From the NCBI RefSeq assembly GCF_905220565.1, contig NC_059423.1, forward strand, positions 589,001 to 653,000: a stretch of 64,000 nt of DNA, in the 5' to 3' direction. Below are positions 12,366 to 25,800 of this stretch, piece by piece. The notes below the pieces were generated by a model. That model was not told the origin of the DNA and made no database searches. It saw only the letters and a list, made by a program, of their open reading frames with translations. Each line of letters begins with the position of its first letter. Position 1 is the stretch's first letter. The stretch comes from Melitaea cinxia (lineage: Eukaryota; Arthropoda; Insecta; Lepidoptera; Nymphalidae). The position numbers and the translations under genes were made by a program.

Positions 12366-13110
12366 ATAAATGAGGTACATCACACAAAAATATCCAAAGG
12401 CAAAAGTTTCCTTAGCACTCAGTTTCCGCGATCCGCGGTACACCACTCGCACTTCACAAAAACGATTAAAAATCATAAATTAATCGATAATTATGGCGAA
12501 AAGTCACTACAATCACAAAGTCCAGGGTCCAGAGGGTCCAAAACGTTCATTCCTTAAATAGGCCTATAAGATTTTTAATGGAATTAAAAAGCCGATTTCT
12601 TTGCAAAAATTTCGCGCGGTCGCCCGACGCCCGTGTATTTAGGCCTAACCGGATCGCTGACTCTACACGCGCGCTCGCCTCGCCGTTCTTCACACTCACG
12701 GAGTATTCCCGATAAAATTATAACGACGATAATGAAGGATGGAAACCCAGATAAGGGTACGAAAAGCTTATAGAACGTATTATACACGTTTGCAACTCGA
12801 TACATGAACACGTGTACTGTTGATGGGGTTCGCGAAAACGCGTCAGATTTCGGTTTTAGGGGCACGGGGCATTTTGAATGGGGGTTATCGAGTTCTATCG
12901 ATCGACGAACTGGGGACGAAGTGGAAGTAGCTCTTCGTGTAACGGTTAGGTCTCGGGCTTGAGAGAAGGGTGCAGGAGCCTAAGGGGTTGAAGCGAGCTG
13001 GGTAGAGTCGATGCCGCGCGGGCGAGTAACACTGACGAAATGGCGTCAAGCGACTCTCGCGCTGAGTAACCTTGTGTCTACGACCTCGCGGGCCGTTTTA
13101 TGCCTAAATG
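12366..13110 (-). promoter_or_regulatory. CpG-rich island, candidate promoter and first exon of a minus-strand gene
   Basis: This 740-bp block is sharply richer in G+C and CpG than the AT-rich sequence on both sides, with many CGCG and GCGC steps. Its left edge reads, on the minus strand, as a consensus splice donor (CATTTAT then GTAAGT at 12365-12360). Together these suggest the 5' exon and promoter of a gene read leftwards. A 93-codon minus-strand frame (12865-12584) with one hydrophobic segment (SGFPSFIIVVIILSGIL) lies inside, but I see no family match. I found no downstream exon in 1-12.3 kb, so the next exon may be outside the window. Confidence 0.35.
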
Positions 13111-15274
13111 AGCGATCCTACTGTAGGTATATTATTTGTACCTAAATATTTCGGACCCGACTTTCGAACTTAAAAATTATAGTGTGAGTTTTTCAGAATT
13201 TTATGGAATTTTCTGTTCTTGCAAACAATTTAAAATGACAGTCTTGTTCACGTTTCCTGGACTCTTATGGATGGTGAATTTGATATTAAATATATTTTTT
13301 ATGTATTTAAAGATATTGTGGTATATTTTATAATAATATATACTATTTAAAATAATATACAAAAATCTCATAGCGATACGCTACAATTTTCAAGTGTTAA
13401 AATCAATCTTAATAACAATAATATTTCACTACTTTGCATAATGAAAAATTGTCTTCCAAACAAATATTCTTTAGGTATTGTAGAGTTCAAGAATAGTTAT
13501 TGTATTCGTAATAAATATAGCTATTTATACCAAATAGTATATAGGAATAGATGGAAAATGAAATCAACGATGACAAAATTGAAACCTAAATCATACCACG
13601 TGCTGTTACTAAAAGTAATTTTAGTTACTATTGGTTAATAATAGAGTCTGTATAAATGAAATAAAAGCTTTATTATAACTTACGAATGATATATCTAATA
13701 TTGAAAAATAACATATAATAATAGTTAATAATAGTTATTTAGACTTATAACTATATAAACTTTTGAAGTTCCTGTCATTCGTTCTAATTCTTATATCACA
13801 AACGAAACTTTGGAATATTCAATTGTCCATTTCTCTAGTTGCTAAAATGTTTTTGTTACAGAAAAAAAATGAGCAAATGAGTTCACATTATTTGTATAAA
13901 GTTTCTATGACAAAACAAAAACTATCAAACAATAAAAAGTCTTTCAAAAATATCAAACTTTAGACTAGAAGATTTGGTTTAATTTAGACACATAGGAATT
14001 GGATCATATAAGGAATTAGGACACCTTTACAGATGAGTAATTCGAGACCTAATCAACTTAAATCTTAAACAGTTTTTAACAAAAATTTATTTTTAAATAT
14101 TAATTTATACCTACTTACTGAGAAAATGACACATCACAAAAATAGAAAAAAAATCGTTACCATGCAAAGAACTTGATTTTTTAGCCCAACTAAGGGAATG
14201 AATTTAAAAAAAAATGTTTAACAGCTCATTCAAATTAGCAATACGAACGTGGAAAGATTATAGGTATTATAAGGAATCTAGTCTAGACAATGCGTTAAGG
14301 CTATTTCATTTCTTGTATAAGTCTTAATTACCACCCTTAAGTTCTAATACCAAGTGTCAAATTTATTCTCATTTTTGTAATGTATAATATGTACAAGTAC
14401 TGAATCGATTCTAGTTACTCTTTTACTAGTATATATATTATTTATAATAAATAGTCTAGCTATTATATATTTTTTTTTAATTATTTTATTGACTTTAGGG
14501 ACTTTTGTCCTACAAGGACACGCCAGTCCCATAACTATTACATATCAGATAACGTCTTAGAAATGTCACAGTATATGTATATATCTATGTGTATAAATTT
14601 AGAAATAAAACAACATAAATTAAATTAAATAAATACTGGATTTTTATGATATTTTGTTATTATTTTAATTTAAATAATGATAAATACATAACACATAAAA
14701 AAATATTTAAAATACTTATAAAGACTGTCCATGCAATTTTTGTAAATTAACAAATAAAATATTTCAAAATATAGGTAGTAGATTGGTATTGCAAAATGAA
14801 CAGTAATGACACCTTAAATCAAATATGTAAGCTGATGACAACATTGGACATTATCTAACTATATTAAATGTATATTATTATTTTTATATTAATATTATTT
14901 TAGTAATTGTATATTTATAACACTGTCAAGAGTTGTCGTAAAAACTGGTGTCATATTATAACATCTATTCGCCATAAAATAGGTAGGTAGCTAGGTCCCG
15001 TTAATCATATAGGTAGACTTAAGATTTTTACAGAAAAAGTATAATTAATGGAATATTATCTTATTAAAATTTTTTTTTAATATTTTTAAAATGTTTTGTT
15101 ATATAAAATACAACAAAATATAAAAAAATTATAGTGCGTTAAAGATCAACCTAAGAATAAGCATATTATATAGAAATAACACTTGTAGTATCTTTTCTAT
15201 AATTACTATTTATACTGACATAGGACAATATTATTATAGAACGAAGTATAAGTGTTACAAGCTACAATAGTGAT

Positions 15275-15548
15275 AACTGCGGTAGGGCACAGCAGGAATT
15301 ACCTGCTCAAAATATGAGGTAGCTCGACTGGGGAAGTACCTCGACCTTACAGAAGATCACAGCTAAATAATACTGTTTTCAAGCAGTATTGTGTTCCTGT
15401 TGGTGAGTAAGGTGACCTGCTCCTTGGGATTGGGGATTGGGTCGGCAACGCGCTTGCAACGCTTCTGTTGTTGCGGGCGTCTATAAGCTACGGTAATCTC
15501 TTACCATCAGGTGAGCCGTACGCTTGTTTGCAGACCTAGTGATATAAA
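15275..15548 (+). repeat. SINE family A copy, near full length
   Basis: A near-complete copy: 'GCGGTAGGGCACAGCAGGAA' at the left, the self-complementary block 'CTGTTTTCAAGCAGTATTGT', 'GTGAGTAAGGTGACC', 'GGGTCGGCAACGCGCTTGC', 'CTACGGTAATC.CTTACCATC' and 'GAGCCGTACGCTTGTTTGC', then a short A-rich tail. Function none known. Confidence 0.75.
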
Positions 15549-16804
15549 AAAATAAATTGTGATATTTTTCTACCATGTCAACAGCTGTATTTTTTTTTAA
15601 TTATTGTATTACACGCAACGATGCTATAAAAAATTGATGACTTCATGCCATTTATATTTGTTCGTAAAAACTTTTACTCTTCAGGAGAATAGTTATTTTA
15701 TATTTATTAGGTATACATTAATGGAGTAAAGGTCTATATAATTGCTTTGTTGAAATTTTAATTTTCCTTTTTTTCTTAAATAGGTAACACAGGTAGTTAA
15801 CTGTGTATGATGGAAAATATTCGAAGATATTAACGAATGTGTAGAGTATTATTTTTAAGTCTTTACATGTTTGTATTAAACATAAATGCGTATTTAATTA
15901 TATTTATTGTGCGAGTAAACGTATTTTTTCTCAAACATGAAAAAAAACGACTAAAATTTACATTAACAAGTAATAAAACGATAAAATTAACAACGTACCT
16001 ACAATACAAATTATTGGGGCTAACTCTAAAGTTACTCGTCCGGTCTCGTTCAAATTTAAACATAACTCGATGACAAGGACCAGCTTTAATATAAAAAGAA
16101 TCATGAAAATCGGCACTCCTAATAAAATGTTGTAAGACACAGATAAAAAATACAATTAAATTGAGAAATCAATTCTTTTTTTTTAAATTCGGTTAAAAGA
16201 GATAATTTGAAAGGTAATCTGTATTATATTTATCAAAGTAGTTAGTTATCGTCAACAGAAAACTGTTGAAGTACTAATTTGGCCAGAGGAGTGTTCTCAT
16301 AACCTCAATGGGGAGAAGGGTTGAGAAATTTTATTTAAAAGAAAAAATAAAAAATAACTTAGCATACAATCCTGACCTTAAGATTTAAATATTAAACTAT
16401 TACAGGTTTTACATTAGAAATTGATAAACGGTAATATATGACAGGTATTGAGGGGTAGCAGACCTAGGTAGCTGGGCTAATTGTAGGGTTAGGTTAGGTT
16501 TTTAAGAAGCGTGACACTACAATGACACGAATATGAAATCATAAATATTTTACAAATCTGTTAATCAATAAAAGTAATCATACAGATATATTAACCTCGT
16601 TTTATTATGTATAAATTATTAAAAGGGTATTTAATTTTGCCTATAAAATAGTTTTAGTATCAAGAATTTGATTACGGTTATAAATTAAAAAGTCTATCTT
16701 TGAAAGAAGTATAATTATATATCTTAGGCTATTTCTAGCCTTATATTTCCGTATTGAAGTTATTGATGACAAGCAATTTTTGATAAAATAATTGTATTTG
16801 CTCG

Positions 16805-17065
16805 CAAACGAAAAAAAAACCGACTTCAATTACATCGAAAAGCAATACAACGTAAGTTGACGAAAAAAATTAACAAACGCACTAGTCGTCACTACAATTT
16901 ATGAGGGGTCCCCCTCAATTTCTCTGGGATTTCATCATCATTTCCTGGTTTCTTTATCATGGTACCACCCCTGGAATATCTCCTTTTATCAAAAAAAAAA
17001 GAATTATCAAAATCGGTTAATAAACGATGAAGTTATCCTCGAACATACATTATATATATATAACT
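16805..17065 (-). repeat. Family F copy (minus)
   Basis: Reverse complement of the 1.6-2.2 kb family: 'AAACCGACTTCAATTACATC' start, 'GATTTCATCATCATTTCCTG' and 'GAATTATCAAAATCGGTTAA' blocks. Confidence 0.5.
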
Positions 17066-17474
17066 TCAAAATTTGAATTGCACGAAATCACGAGGGTTGC
17101 ATATTATGATAAATAGAAAAGTAAAATTTAATAGAAAACATATAAGAATCTACATATAAATCTAACAATGTAAGACACCCCTAGATAGGGGTGTGTTTCC
17201 CTTTGGGAGTGGTAACATTACGAGATTAGCATTTCATCCCCTGGAGACTTTTATGTACCAATTATTTATATAACAATAGATAAGTAGAAAAAGATAGATT
17301 AATTTTAGACAGATATTTTTTATATAAATATGTAGTATTGGAGAGGTAGTATATAGTATTATATAGTAGTATGGTAGTATATAGTAGATAGTATTATCAG
17401 TAAAAAAAATTTTTACTATCTCTAAATACAAGACTATTTTTTTTATTCCACACTGAAATGATTTATACAACAAC

Positions 17475-17675
17475 TAGCTGACCTGGCGAACTTCGTATTA
17501 CCTTATTTTTTTCTGAAATATAATAATAACATAATATATCAAAATAAAATATAGCCTATCTTTTAAGTTGGATCAAACTGCACACGGTGTGCAAATTTGA
17601 CTAAAATCGGTTAAGTAGTTTAGGAGTCCATTGAGGACAAACATTGTGACACGAGATTTATATATATTAAGATTG
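17475..17675 (+). repeat. Interspersed repeat related to family I
   Basis: Starts 'ACTAGCTGACCTGGCGAACT' and ends 'GACACGAGATTTATATATAT', the same type of ends as family I, with a different middle ('CTAAAATCGGTTAAGTAG'). Confidence 0.45.
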
Positions 17676-17689
17676 ACTATCGATGACAG

Positions 17690-17795
17690 TTTTTTTTTTT
17701 TTATAGTAAATGTAGAAAACAAGGTGTAAAAGGGCGATCTTATCGCTGATGAGCGATTTTTTTCAGATAACCTTTAGGCACAGGACACGATATGG
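17690..17795 (+). repeat. Family J copy
   Basis: A poly-T run is followed by 'AGGGCGATCTTATCGCTGAT' and 'GATAACCTTTAGGCACAGGA', matching 9.5 kb. Confidence 0.4.
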
Positions 17796-18309
17796 TAGTT
17801 GATTTATACATATTTTAAAATAATTTATGTTCAATAATTAAAATGTTACAAATTTATTTTAGACTAACAAAAAATTTACAATAATTTGTTTTATTATGAT
17901 ATATAGTAGGCTCTACACTTCTACAGAGAATTTACAGCTAAAAACGAGCCATTTGCAGATAGCCTAGCTACATAAGAAGAAACTATATAGTCATTTGATT
18001 CCTCAATTCAAAAGCTATGTAACACTAATATTAATTTATAATAATAATAGTTATTTAGTTATATATTTTGTATGTATTTTTTCAATCCTGAATGTTTAAA
18101 ATTTTTAGAACAGGAAAACGACTTAATTGTCTAAAGAGCATGCTGTAACTACCTTTAAGATGAATTATATGTATATTTAATACCTAAGCATATAACTCAT
18201 TCTAATTTTTTTTTGACTGTAAGTATGTTGGTGGTTCTTATGAAATAAATAAATATATAGTTAAATATATTATATTCAGGAAAGAAATATAAAATGTAGA
18301 GAAAAATAT

Positions 18310-18410
18310 CAGTCAGTCAGTTCAGCCTATTACAGTCCACCGCTGGACATTGGCCTCCCTAAGCTCGCGCCAGACATCCGGGTTTTCCGCAATCCAGCCT
18401 AAGATAAAGA
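18310..18410 (-). repeat. LINE 3' tail (minus)
   Basis: Minus-strand copy of the ending found at 2.8 kb and 45.4 kb: 'CAATCCAGCCTA', 'CATCCGGGTTTTCCGCAATC', 'GTCCACCGCTGGACATTGGC', then 'CAGTCAGTCAG'. Confidence 0.55.
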
Positions 18411-18709
18411 ACTTCGTTCCAAAAATACAATAAAAGAAAAATATGCCAGCTTAAAATTCTATTTTGATATAAATTAAACAAACGTTATTTTATTTTGACA
18501 TTGATTTAATTGAATAATATGACGGCTAGGCTATGAAATATCACGTAAAGATTTTAGGAGCCGAGCGAAATTAAAAAAAAAAAACTTAACGCGTCGAAAA
18601 GAGCTTAATATTTAGGTAGTTTATTAATGACTCTACAGTCTATGTAGAGTCGAGATACTTTGACGAATCATAGAGTGAAATTTTACTACGTTCAGTTCAG
18701 ACGTGTAAA

Positions 18710-18875
18710 TTAAAAAAAAAAACAGTGTGGTTCATACCACACGACTGAAGTAAAACTTAAGAAACGTAGCTCTCTCTCTTTCTTCACTAACTTATACTCC
18801 CCTTAACTTCCGTTGGCCTCGCCCAATCATACTTTTCGTAACGCTCTCATCAAGCATTCATCAGCTAGCATACAC
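18710..18875 (+). repeat. Family E copy
   Basis: Shows 'CACACGACTGAAGTAAAACTT', a CTCTCTCT middle and 'CCAATCATACTTTTCGTAAC', as in the other family E copies. Confidence 0.5.
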
Positions 18876-19853
18876 AATGATAATTAAAAAGAAATAAAAA
18901 AACACAAAAAAGGAAAAAATAAATAAAAAAACAATTCCAAATTTATTTTGTATATTTATTAATTAAACTTTACTTTAAAATAAAGAAACACATACGTAAA
19001 ATCATTTCATTTTCAGTAAGAGTTACAGTTTTTAGTGAAAACGATTTTGAGCTAGTTAATTTTAGTGGTCAAACGTGATTTGTTCATAAAATTAACCGTA
19101 CTTCGGTTACAAGGGGTCGGCTTCGGTCGACTTTTCTTTAAGCAGATGGACAGTTTCGTGCATGTATCATAGCATTATAAAAGGAAAAAAAAAAACAGAT
19201 CGATATCAATTGCAAAGCAATTTGCGAGTAAAAAAGAATGGAAGTATTTAACAGCATTAGTGAGAAGGAATCCTAACCCAAGAAGAATGTTACACATAAA
19301 CGGGAGATTTTGTGAAGTGTTCAAAAATAGTAGAGTTATAGTGGGTTTTTTTAATTAATATTGGCGTAGAAAATGTACATAATTTAAAATTATTTTTAGC
19401 AGCAGATATTGCCATAAGACAAAAGTCATCAGACATCAATCAGAGAGAATTAGTATTTTCATAAAAAAATGTTGTGACAGTCGGAGCCAATATGTAATGT
19501 ATTAGTGCTTAATTTTTTCGTCAAGTCATTAGCACCAGTTCATTTTATGTAAAAATCTTTACACATAACATATACAAAAAAAAAAATCAAAATTTACACT
19601 ATATATAATTATTATTATTATAATCGCTAACTACTGAAGTTACTAACAAATTTGATATTTTTTTTAATATTAGTTGTAGTCTGTTTATATTTGGTAAATA
19701 GAGAGAGAGAAAGAGATTTCATTTTCGAAGGATTTAACATAAATAACTTAAATATAGCTATAAGAGATCTATTACACTTTTTCAATATCATATTTATGAC
19801 AAACACGATAATTTATGACGATTAAGGACAGTCACTCTCTATAAAAAACATCT

Positions 19854-19947
19854 CATAAAAACATGGACTAATGCAAATTCTCATACTGTGTTATGTGAGG
19901 CTATGAGATATATGAGAATTTGGCCTGTATTGATCCATGTTTTTATG
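19854..19947. repeat. Imperfect hairpin, about 94 bp
   Basis: Left arm 19854-19867 (CATAAAAACATGGA) pairs with 19934-19947, and 19875-19885 (AAATTCTCATA) pairs with 19911-19921. The side bulges are 7 and 12 bases and the loop 25. It may be a small MITE remnant; a pre-miRNA-like fold is also possible. No flanking duplication is evident. Confidence 0.5.
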
Positions 19948-22539
19948 GGGCTTGTAAGATTTATTTTTTACAGATTTTTTGGTTTTGTTGCCATTTTTAA
20001 GTAACAAACATGACATATAGTTTATGGTTTGTGGAATAAAGAAGACAATAGGTCGATGTTAAAAAAAACTGTAAACAATGTGACGTAGACCACAAAAAAA
20101 AGCAACAATTTTTTTTATTTAATTGTAATAAATAAATTGTTTCACTGTCCTATTAAAATTGTGTTGTAATATTTTACATACACAGAAATTAATTTTCAAT
20201 CATCAATCAGATTACTTGACATTTACAGTAATTGCTGATTAGTACTACTAATTAAAATATGAAGTTATTTATAACCTTCATTAATGGCTATTAAATACAG
20301 TTGGAGTTATTCTAAGTTTTACACCTGTGACTGTCAAATTATGACACCTGTTAGCGTACCCTTACAAATGAAATAATAGTCGAATCAGTTTTATTATATT
20401 AATTGGAATACTCATTCTTAGGTATTTTAAATTATTGTATATACACTTCTAGTTCACACTACGTTTTCTAATCAAAGTATATCTATATATATTTAGGTAT
20501 AAAATAATTCTAAATCCTTTAGTAGGTACATTTATGTCAAAGCTACTTCAATTATTTAAAAAAAATACAGAAAAATTCCTCCAGAAAATCAAATCCTTTA
20601 TAAAATGATTATTTGAATTGTTCCAAAATTTTTTTTATTGAATACTGAAAAAAGTATTTTGTCAGAAAAATATTGCAAACTGAAAAATTCATGTCTTAAT
20701 TTTGCTTAACACATTTCAATTTTTCTTTTAATTTTCTTCCCTTGAATTATAATTAACAAAATCTTTTATTTAATTTCAGTTTTTATTTTGACAAATAAAA
20801 CAAAGTACCTACCTATGTGTTAATGTCATGTAAGAAATGGGCACATTTTTTCTACATTAAAGTTAATGAATAAAACAAATTAAATAATTTTTACGTTAGT
20901 AGTTTATTACTTATACCTATATAAATAAATTTTAAAACACTTTTATTACAAAATATACATTTTTTTTTGTTTTTATTTGTACCAAAAAAAAAAAAGATGA
21001 TTTAGCATTATATTTCTACAAATTATAACATAAATATATTTTGCTACTAAAGATAAATTAGTGTATTAAATTTACTGAAGCTTTCAATCCTTAATACAAT
21101 TAAGCTCATCAATTTTTTTTTACAATAGCATGTAAGTATGTACTAATATTACTTAAATATTCAATTTAAATATATAAAAATACTTCAATTTAAATACTGG
21201 CAACTTTCAAATAAGGCAAGAGTATTGAATTATTGAAATTCAAGCAATGCTGTATTTCTAATCAAGTTTTATTTGAGTTTAATAAATTTTTCATTTTTAT
21301 TTCCATAGGACTCTACATTTTTCTGTATTATTTTATATCTGTATTCTAAACCCTGTATTCGTTAACTGTTTCTTGAACGAGCTAAAAGTAAAACTAAAAA
21401 AGCATTTTTAAATTAAACTTTAGTTTAGTAGAGTAGTAAATAGAGAATACCAAAAAAAAAGTTAAGTATAAAAGTGCTGTTACAATAAAAAACCATAACA
21501 AAAAAAAATATGCTCAATAATACTTATTAGCAACGTTTACAAAAAAAAAAGAAAAAAAGAAAGAAAAATAGTGAGCTTCTCAAAGTGAGTTTTTATTAAA
21601 AAAAATTCCTGCGAACCGTCAAAGAATAATTAAAAAAAAAATATTTTATTTATTGGTAGTTTATTTAATGATTACTTAAAAAAAAGGTTATCAAATAATA
21701 ATATTATATTTTAAGGTTTTAATGTCAAACAAGTTACTTTTATACCAGGAATCGAATGAGGCTAATTTGTAACCAATAAAAATATGTATTATGCCAAAAG
21801 TAATAAATACTTGTACAAAAAAAAAATTCAAATGGCTTTCACTAAATCATTTAGTAGGGGAGGTCCGTCTCTACATAATAAGCTAGGAGCTTAATTTGAA
21901 AATCCTTTAGTAGAAATGAATAATAGTTTATAATATCGTTTATACTTTAGTATTACTCTAGAAACACAGTCCACTGTTAAACTGTTAATTGTTTTTGCTG
22001 AACTTTTAATTGTAATTTTTTTCTGTAATAAATAAAATATAGTAAATGAAATAATAAAACTAAAATATAGTTGACACACAAAAAGTTTTTTAGCCATTGA
22101 TCGAATTCATTGTATTGTAAAACAATTTTTATGTTAAACTCTATCTTCAATCAATCAAAAGCTGTGCCTATTTCAATTTTATGTATCTTTTCATTTTTTC
22201 TTTTTTCGCTACTTCAAAAATAAACAAATAACAAATTTTCTGTTAAAGATAAAAATCTATAAATCTTTGAGTACTTAATATTTTGTGTATTATATTACAG
22301 CAATCAAAATTATAACATAAACATCTAAATTCTATTCTAAATTATTTTCAATAATTTGTGTAAGCTATAACAGTAAACAACATACTATAACAGTAAGAAA
22401 AAACATCAAATACAAAGTCAAAATATTCTCATTATTAATTTCGTTCACAAAAAATACATCATAAGTGACCGTTATTTGTAGAACGTACATATCATGTACT
22501 AAAGAGAGTTTAATTACGAAATGCAATATTAACTTAGAT

Positions 22540-22782
22540 GTAGAGCTTACTAAAGAAAAGGTAGAGACGTTACGTTACGAAGTGCACTGCCATCTATTGT
22601 TGTAGCAGACGAAACTTGTTTATAAAATTATCTGTTGATAGTTTTTTCTATTACACACTAGATGTCGTTAAACGAGGCAGAATGCAAGAGATCTTTGCTT
22701 GATTCTCATTTAAAAAATACAAAGCAATGACGTTTCATTATAGCGGTTAACTTCAGATCATTACGCGAAACAATTTTGAAAC
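22540..22782 (+). promoter_or_regulatory. Promoter/5' UTR region of PSMD13
   Basis: The 240 bp upstream of the first ATG are less AT-extreme than the DNA before them and include 'ATGACGTTTCATTATAGCGG'. No clear TATA box at a fixed distance is seen, as expected for a housekeeping gene. The start context is AAACATGGCC, a good insect initiation context. Exact transcription start cannot be placed from sequence alone. Confidence 0.4.
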
Positions 22783-22898
22783 ATGGCCTCCGTAAAGTTT
22801 GCTATTGTTGATGCAAACGATTATCTTTCTAAAAAACAAGCTGCCGATCCTGAATTGGCGGCAGACTGGGCTAAGTTAGAAGAACTTTACAACAAAAA
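22783..22898 (+). CDS. PSMD13: PSMD13 exon 1 (coding part)
   Basis: Starts at the ATG in AAACATGGCC and encodes MASVKFAIVDANDYL.. to ..KLEELYNKK (last codon split). The donor is AAAAA/GTATGT and leaves two bases of a lysine codon. Confidence 0.92.
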
Positions 22899-25800
22899 GT
22901 ATGTATCACCTAACTTGTGTATATTTGCGTGTATTTCATCGTAATAAGTGTACCAAACCATTGTTTTCAGATTATGGCACCAACTTACGCTGAAATTGCT
23001 GGAGTTTGTGAAGCATCCCTCTTTACAGGCCGGCGACAACCTAATACAGCTGTACAATAACTTTTTAACAATATTCGAAAACAAGTAAGTAAGCTACTGC
23101 AAGTCATCAACATGACATACAAGTGAAGTACAAAATGAAACATAGTTATGTCTTTAACTTAAAATTTAAGTAAGAGTTTGTAATAACGGTAACTGAAACT
23201 TTCAACCTGCATTTTTAATATAAATATAACATTACATTATGTCTAATATAAGTATTATTTCATATAATACATATTTTTAAACAATAACCTAGTAAAGTGG
23301 ACACTTTGATTAGATCAAACAAAATGTGTAATTAGTTTGATGATCGTATTGCTTACCTTTTGTCTTGTAGGGTGGTGCTATCTTTTGTCATTTATGGCAA
23401 TCAGCATGTAATTTCCCACTGTTGGGCGCATAGGCCTTTTTCTCTATGTAGGAGAAGGATAGGGAAGGATAGGAACTTAATCAACAAGGCGACTGCGGGT
23501 TGGTGAATATGTTACCTACAATGATCTCTATCACTTATTCATGATAAGAACCGGGACTGACGGCTTAACATGCTCTCCAACCAACCAACAAACCAGAAAA
23601 ACATTTTTGTAAAAATACAAATATCCATCCCGAGTGGCAATCGAACCTGTTAACCATCAGTGTTTTAGGCTCCTTGCACCACTACACTAGAGCGCTAGCT
23701 AGTTGTCATATACGGAGTAGCAAATAATTATTTTAATAATTTTGTTCCAAGAAGTTTTGTGGTATTTTACCAAAATGATACATATTTAATATTATGTGGT
23801 CTATTTTGCAATCGTAAAAGTTTATTTCACCTTGTACACAAATCAATTAATTATATTAACGTATGATAATATTTAAAATTTCAGAATAAATCCGCTGTCA
23901 TTAGTTGAAATAGTAGCTCACATAGTCCAGCAGTATGCCGATAAAAAAGAGGCCATCGCCTTCTTGGAGAAAATAGAAGCTAAGGTTAAAATGAACGATG
24001 AAGCGTTGGCTCTTTGTAAGGTAAGTTTTATTTAATACATCTTTTTTAATTTACATCCTCCTGCTTCTGGAGAGAATTGGGGATAGGTTCGGCAACGCAC
24101 TTACAACGCTTCTGGTATTGTAGGTGTCTCTAAGCTACGGTGATCCCTTACCGTCAGGTGATCCGTACCATTATTTACTGACCTAGTTGTATAAAAAAAA
24201 ATTAAGTTTCATTTATGTACAGTAAAACTTATTTGGAGAATTTTGAAATTTTAGTAAATACCTAGCATTAAATACGGACGATATGCATGTACGGATACTT
24301 AATTGAATCCTGTGTTGTTTTAATGAAAGTTCTGTAAAATTAAAAGCTAAAACTCTGTTTTAGAGCTTTCGTTTACAAACGTTTTGAACTAAAGAAATAA
24401 GTAGAATTAACAACAGTGCTATAATTGCAAGGAATATCTTACATATTTATTTGTATGTTGCAAAAGTTTTCTGTAATAGTAATTAAAAAATTTTGCAGGT
24501 TTTACAAGGACAGATATATCTGGAGAATCTGAACGATCTTGACGCCACCGAGAAGATCATCGAAGAACTGGAGAATACTTTGGAAGACGCTGATGGAGTT
24601 ACTCCAGTACATGGAAGGTTTTACAAACTTGCATCGGAATATTATAGGTAAAATCTGTTACTAATATTTTAGTTTGAAAACCTTGTCAATTTAGAAGGTT
24701 TGGTTGTTCAAGATGTTTGCTATAGGAGTAGTGATTGTTTTGGTAGTTACGATAAAAACTGGAATTGAAGACTTAAATATTCATTGAAACACATTGGAAA
24801 GACTAACAAACAACTGTGTTGAAGTAATGCACTGCAGGAAATATCCTGCTCAAAATCTGGAGCAGCTGCGTTAGTGCTGAGGTACTACCCCCTTACCTAC
24901 TTTACAGAAGTTCACAGCTAAATAATACTGCTTTTAAGCAGTGTTATTTTCTTGTGGTGATGATAAGATAGTACAGCTCCAAAGGAGGATCTGGTGTTGC
25001 AGGTGTTTGTCGGCTATCTTATCTGTTTACCATCAGGTGTGCTGTATGATTGTTTGTCAATGTAGTTATAAAAAAAAACGAGTGTGCTTGAGATCACACG
25101 ACTGAAGTAAAACTCCTTTAGCTCCTACAGTAATATACGAAACATACTTTCTCTTTCTATCATCACTAATTTGTATCTTGTATCTATCTTGCTGTGTGGC
25201 TACGGCACCAAAGAATATAGCCACTTCCTCTCTTCTCGTGGGTGTCGTAAGAGCTGACTAAGGGATAACAAGGTTCCACTACCATCTTGGAACTTAAGAA
25301 GCCGACTAATGGCGGGATAACCATCCAACTGCTGGCTTTGAAATACACAGGCCGAAGACGGGCAGCAGCGTCTTCGGTGCGACAAAGCTAGTACTGCGGT
25401 CACCGACCCGCCTGTCCAGCGTGGTGATTATGTTGCACACATGAGTTTACGTCATTTTTGCCGCGAATTTGTGGAGGCCTATGTCCAGCAGTTAACTGTA
25501 ATAGGCTGAAATAATAACTTGTATCTCCCTCCCGACCTCCGTTCGCCTCGCTCGATCACCCTTATCGTAACGCTCTCGTCACGCACTCACCAGCTGCCTC
25601 CCCAAGTTGTGTGTGCGTAAAGAAGTAGTGAGTAAAGTGACTAACTGAGGTAGGGCACAGCAGGAATTTCCTGCTCAAAATATGGAGCAGCCCGACTGGG
25701 GTAGTACCTCGACCTTACAGAAGATCACAGCTAAATAATACTGCTTTCAAGCAGTATTGTGTTCCTGTTGGTGAGTAAGGTGACCAGAGCTCCTGGGGGG

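Larger units (their letters stand above)
13111..22540. other. AT-rich stretch without a visible gene
   Basis: Short random frames only, with stops at the density expected for AT-rich DNA. No splice-consistent coding segments or protein motifs were seen. Contents are a SINE family A copy at 15.3-15.5 kb, family F at 16.8-17.1 kb, family I/J pieces at 17.5-17.8 kb, a LINE tail at 18.3-18.4 kb, a family E copy at 18.7 kb, and a long imperfect hairpin at 19.85-19.95 kb. Confidence 0.6.

Noticed and set aside
12584..12865. 93-codon minus-strand frame with a hydrophobic stretch
   Set aside because: No family match and located in a GC-rich block where long frames occur by chance; kept only as a note within the promoter candidate.
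16480..16505. TTAGG-like motifs (GGTTAGGTTAGG)
   Set aside because: Only about three units; insect telomere repeats would be long arrays.
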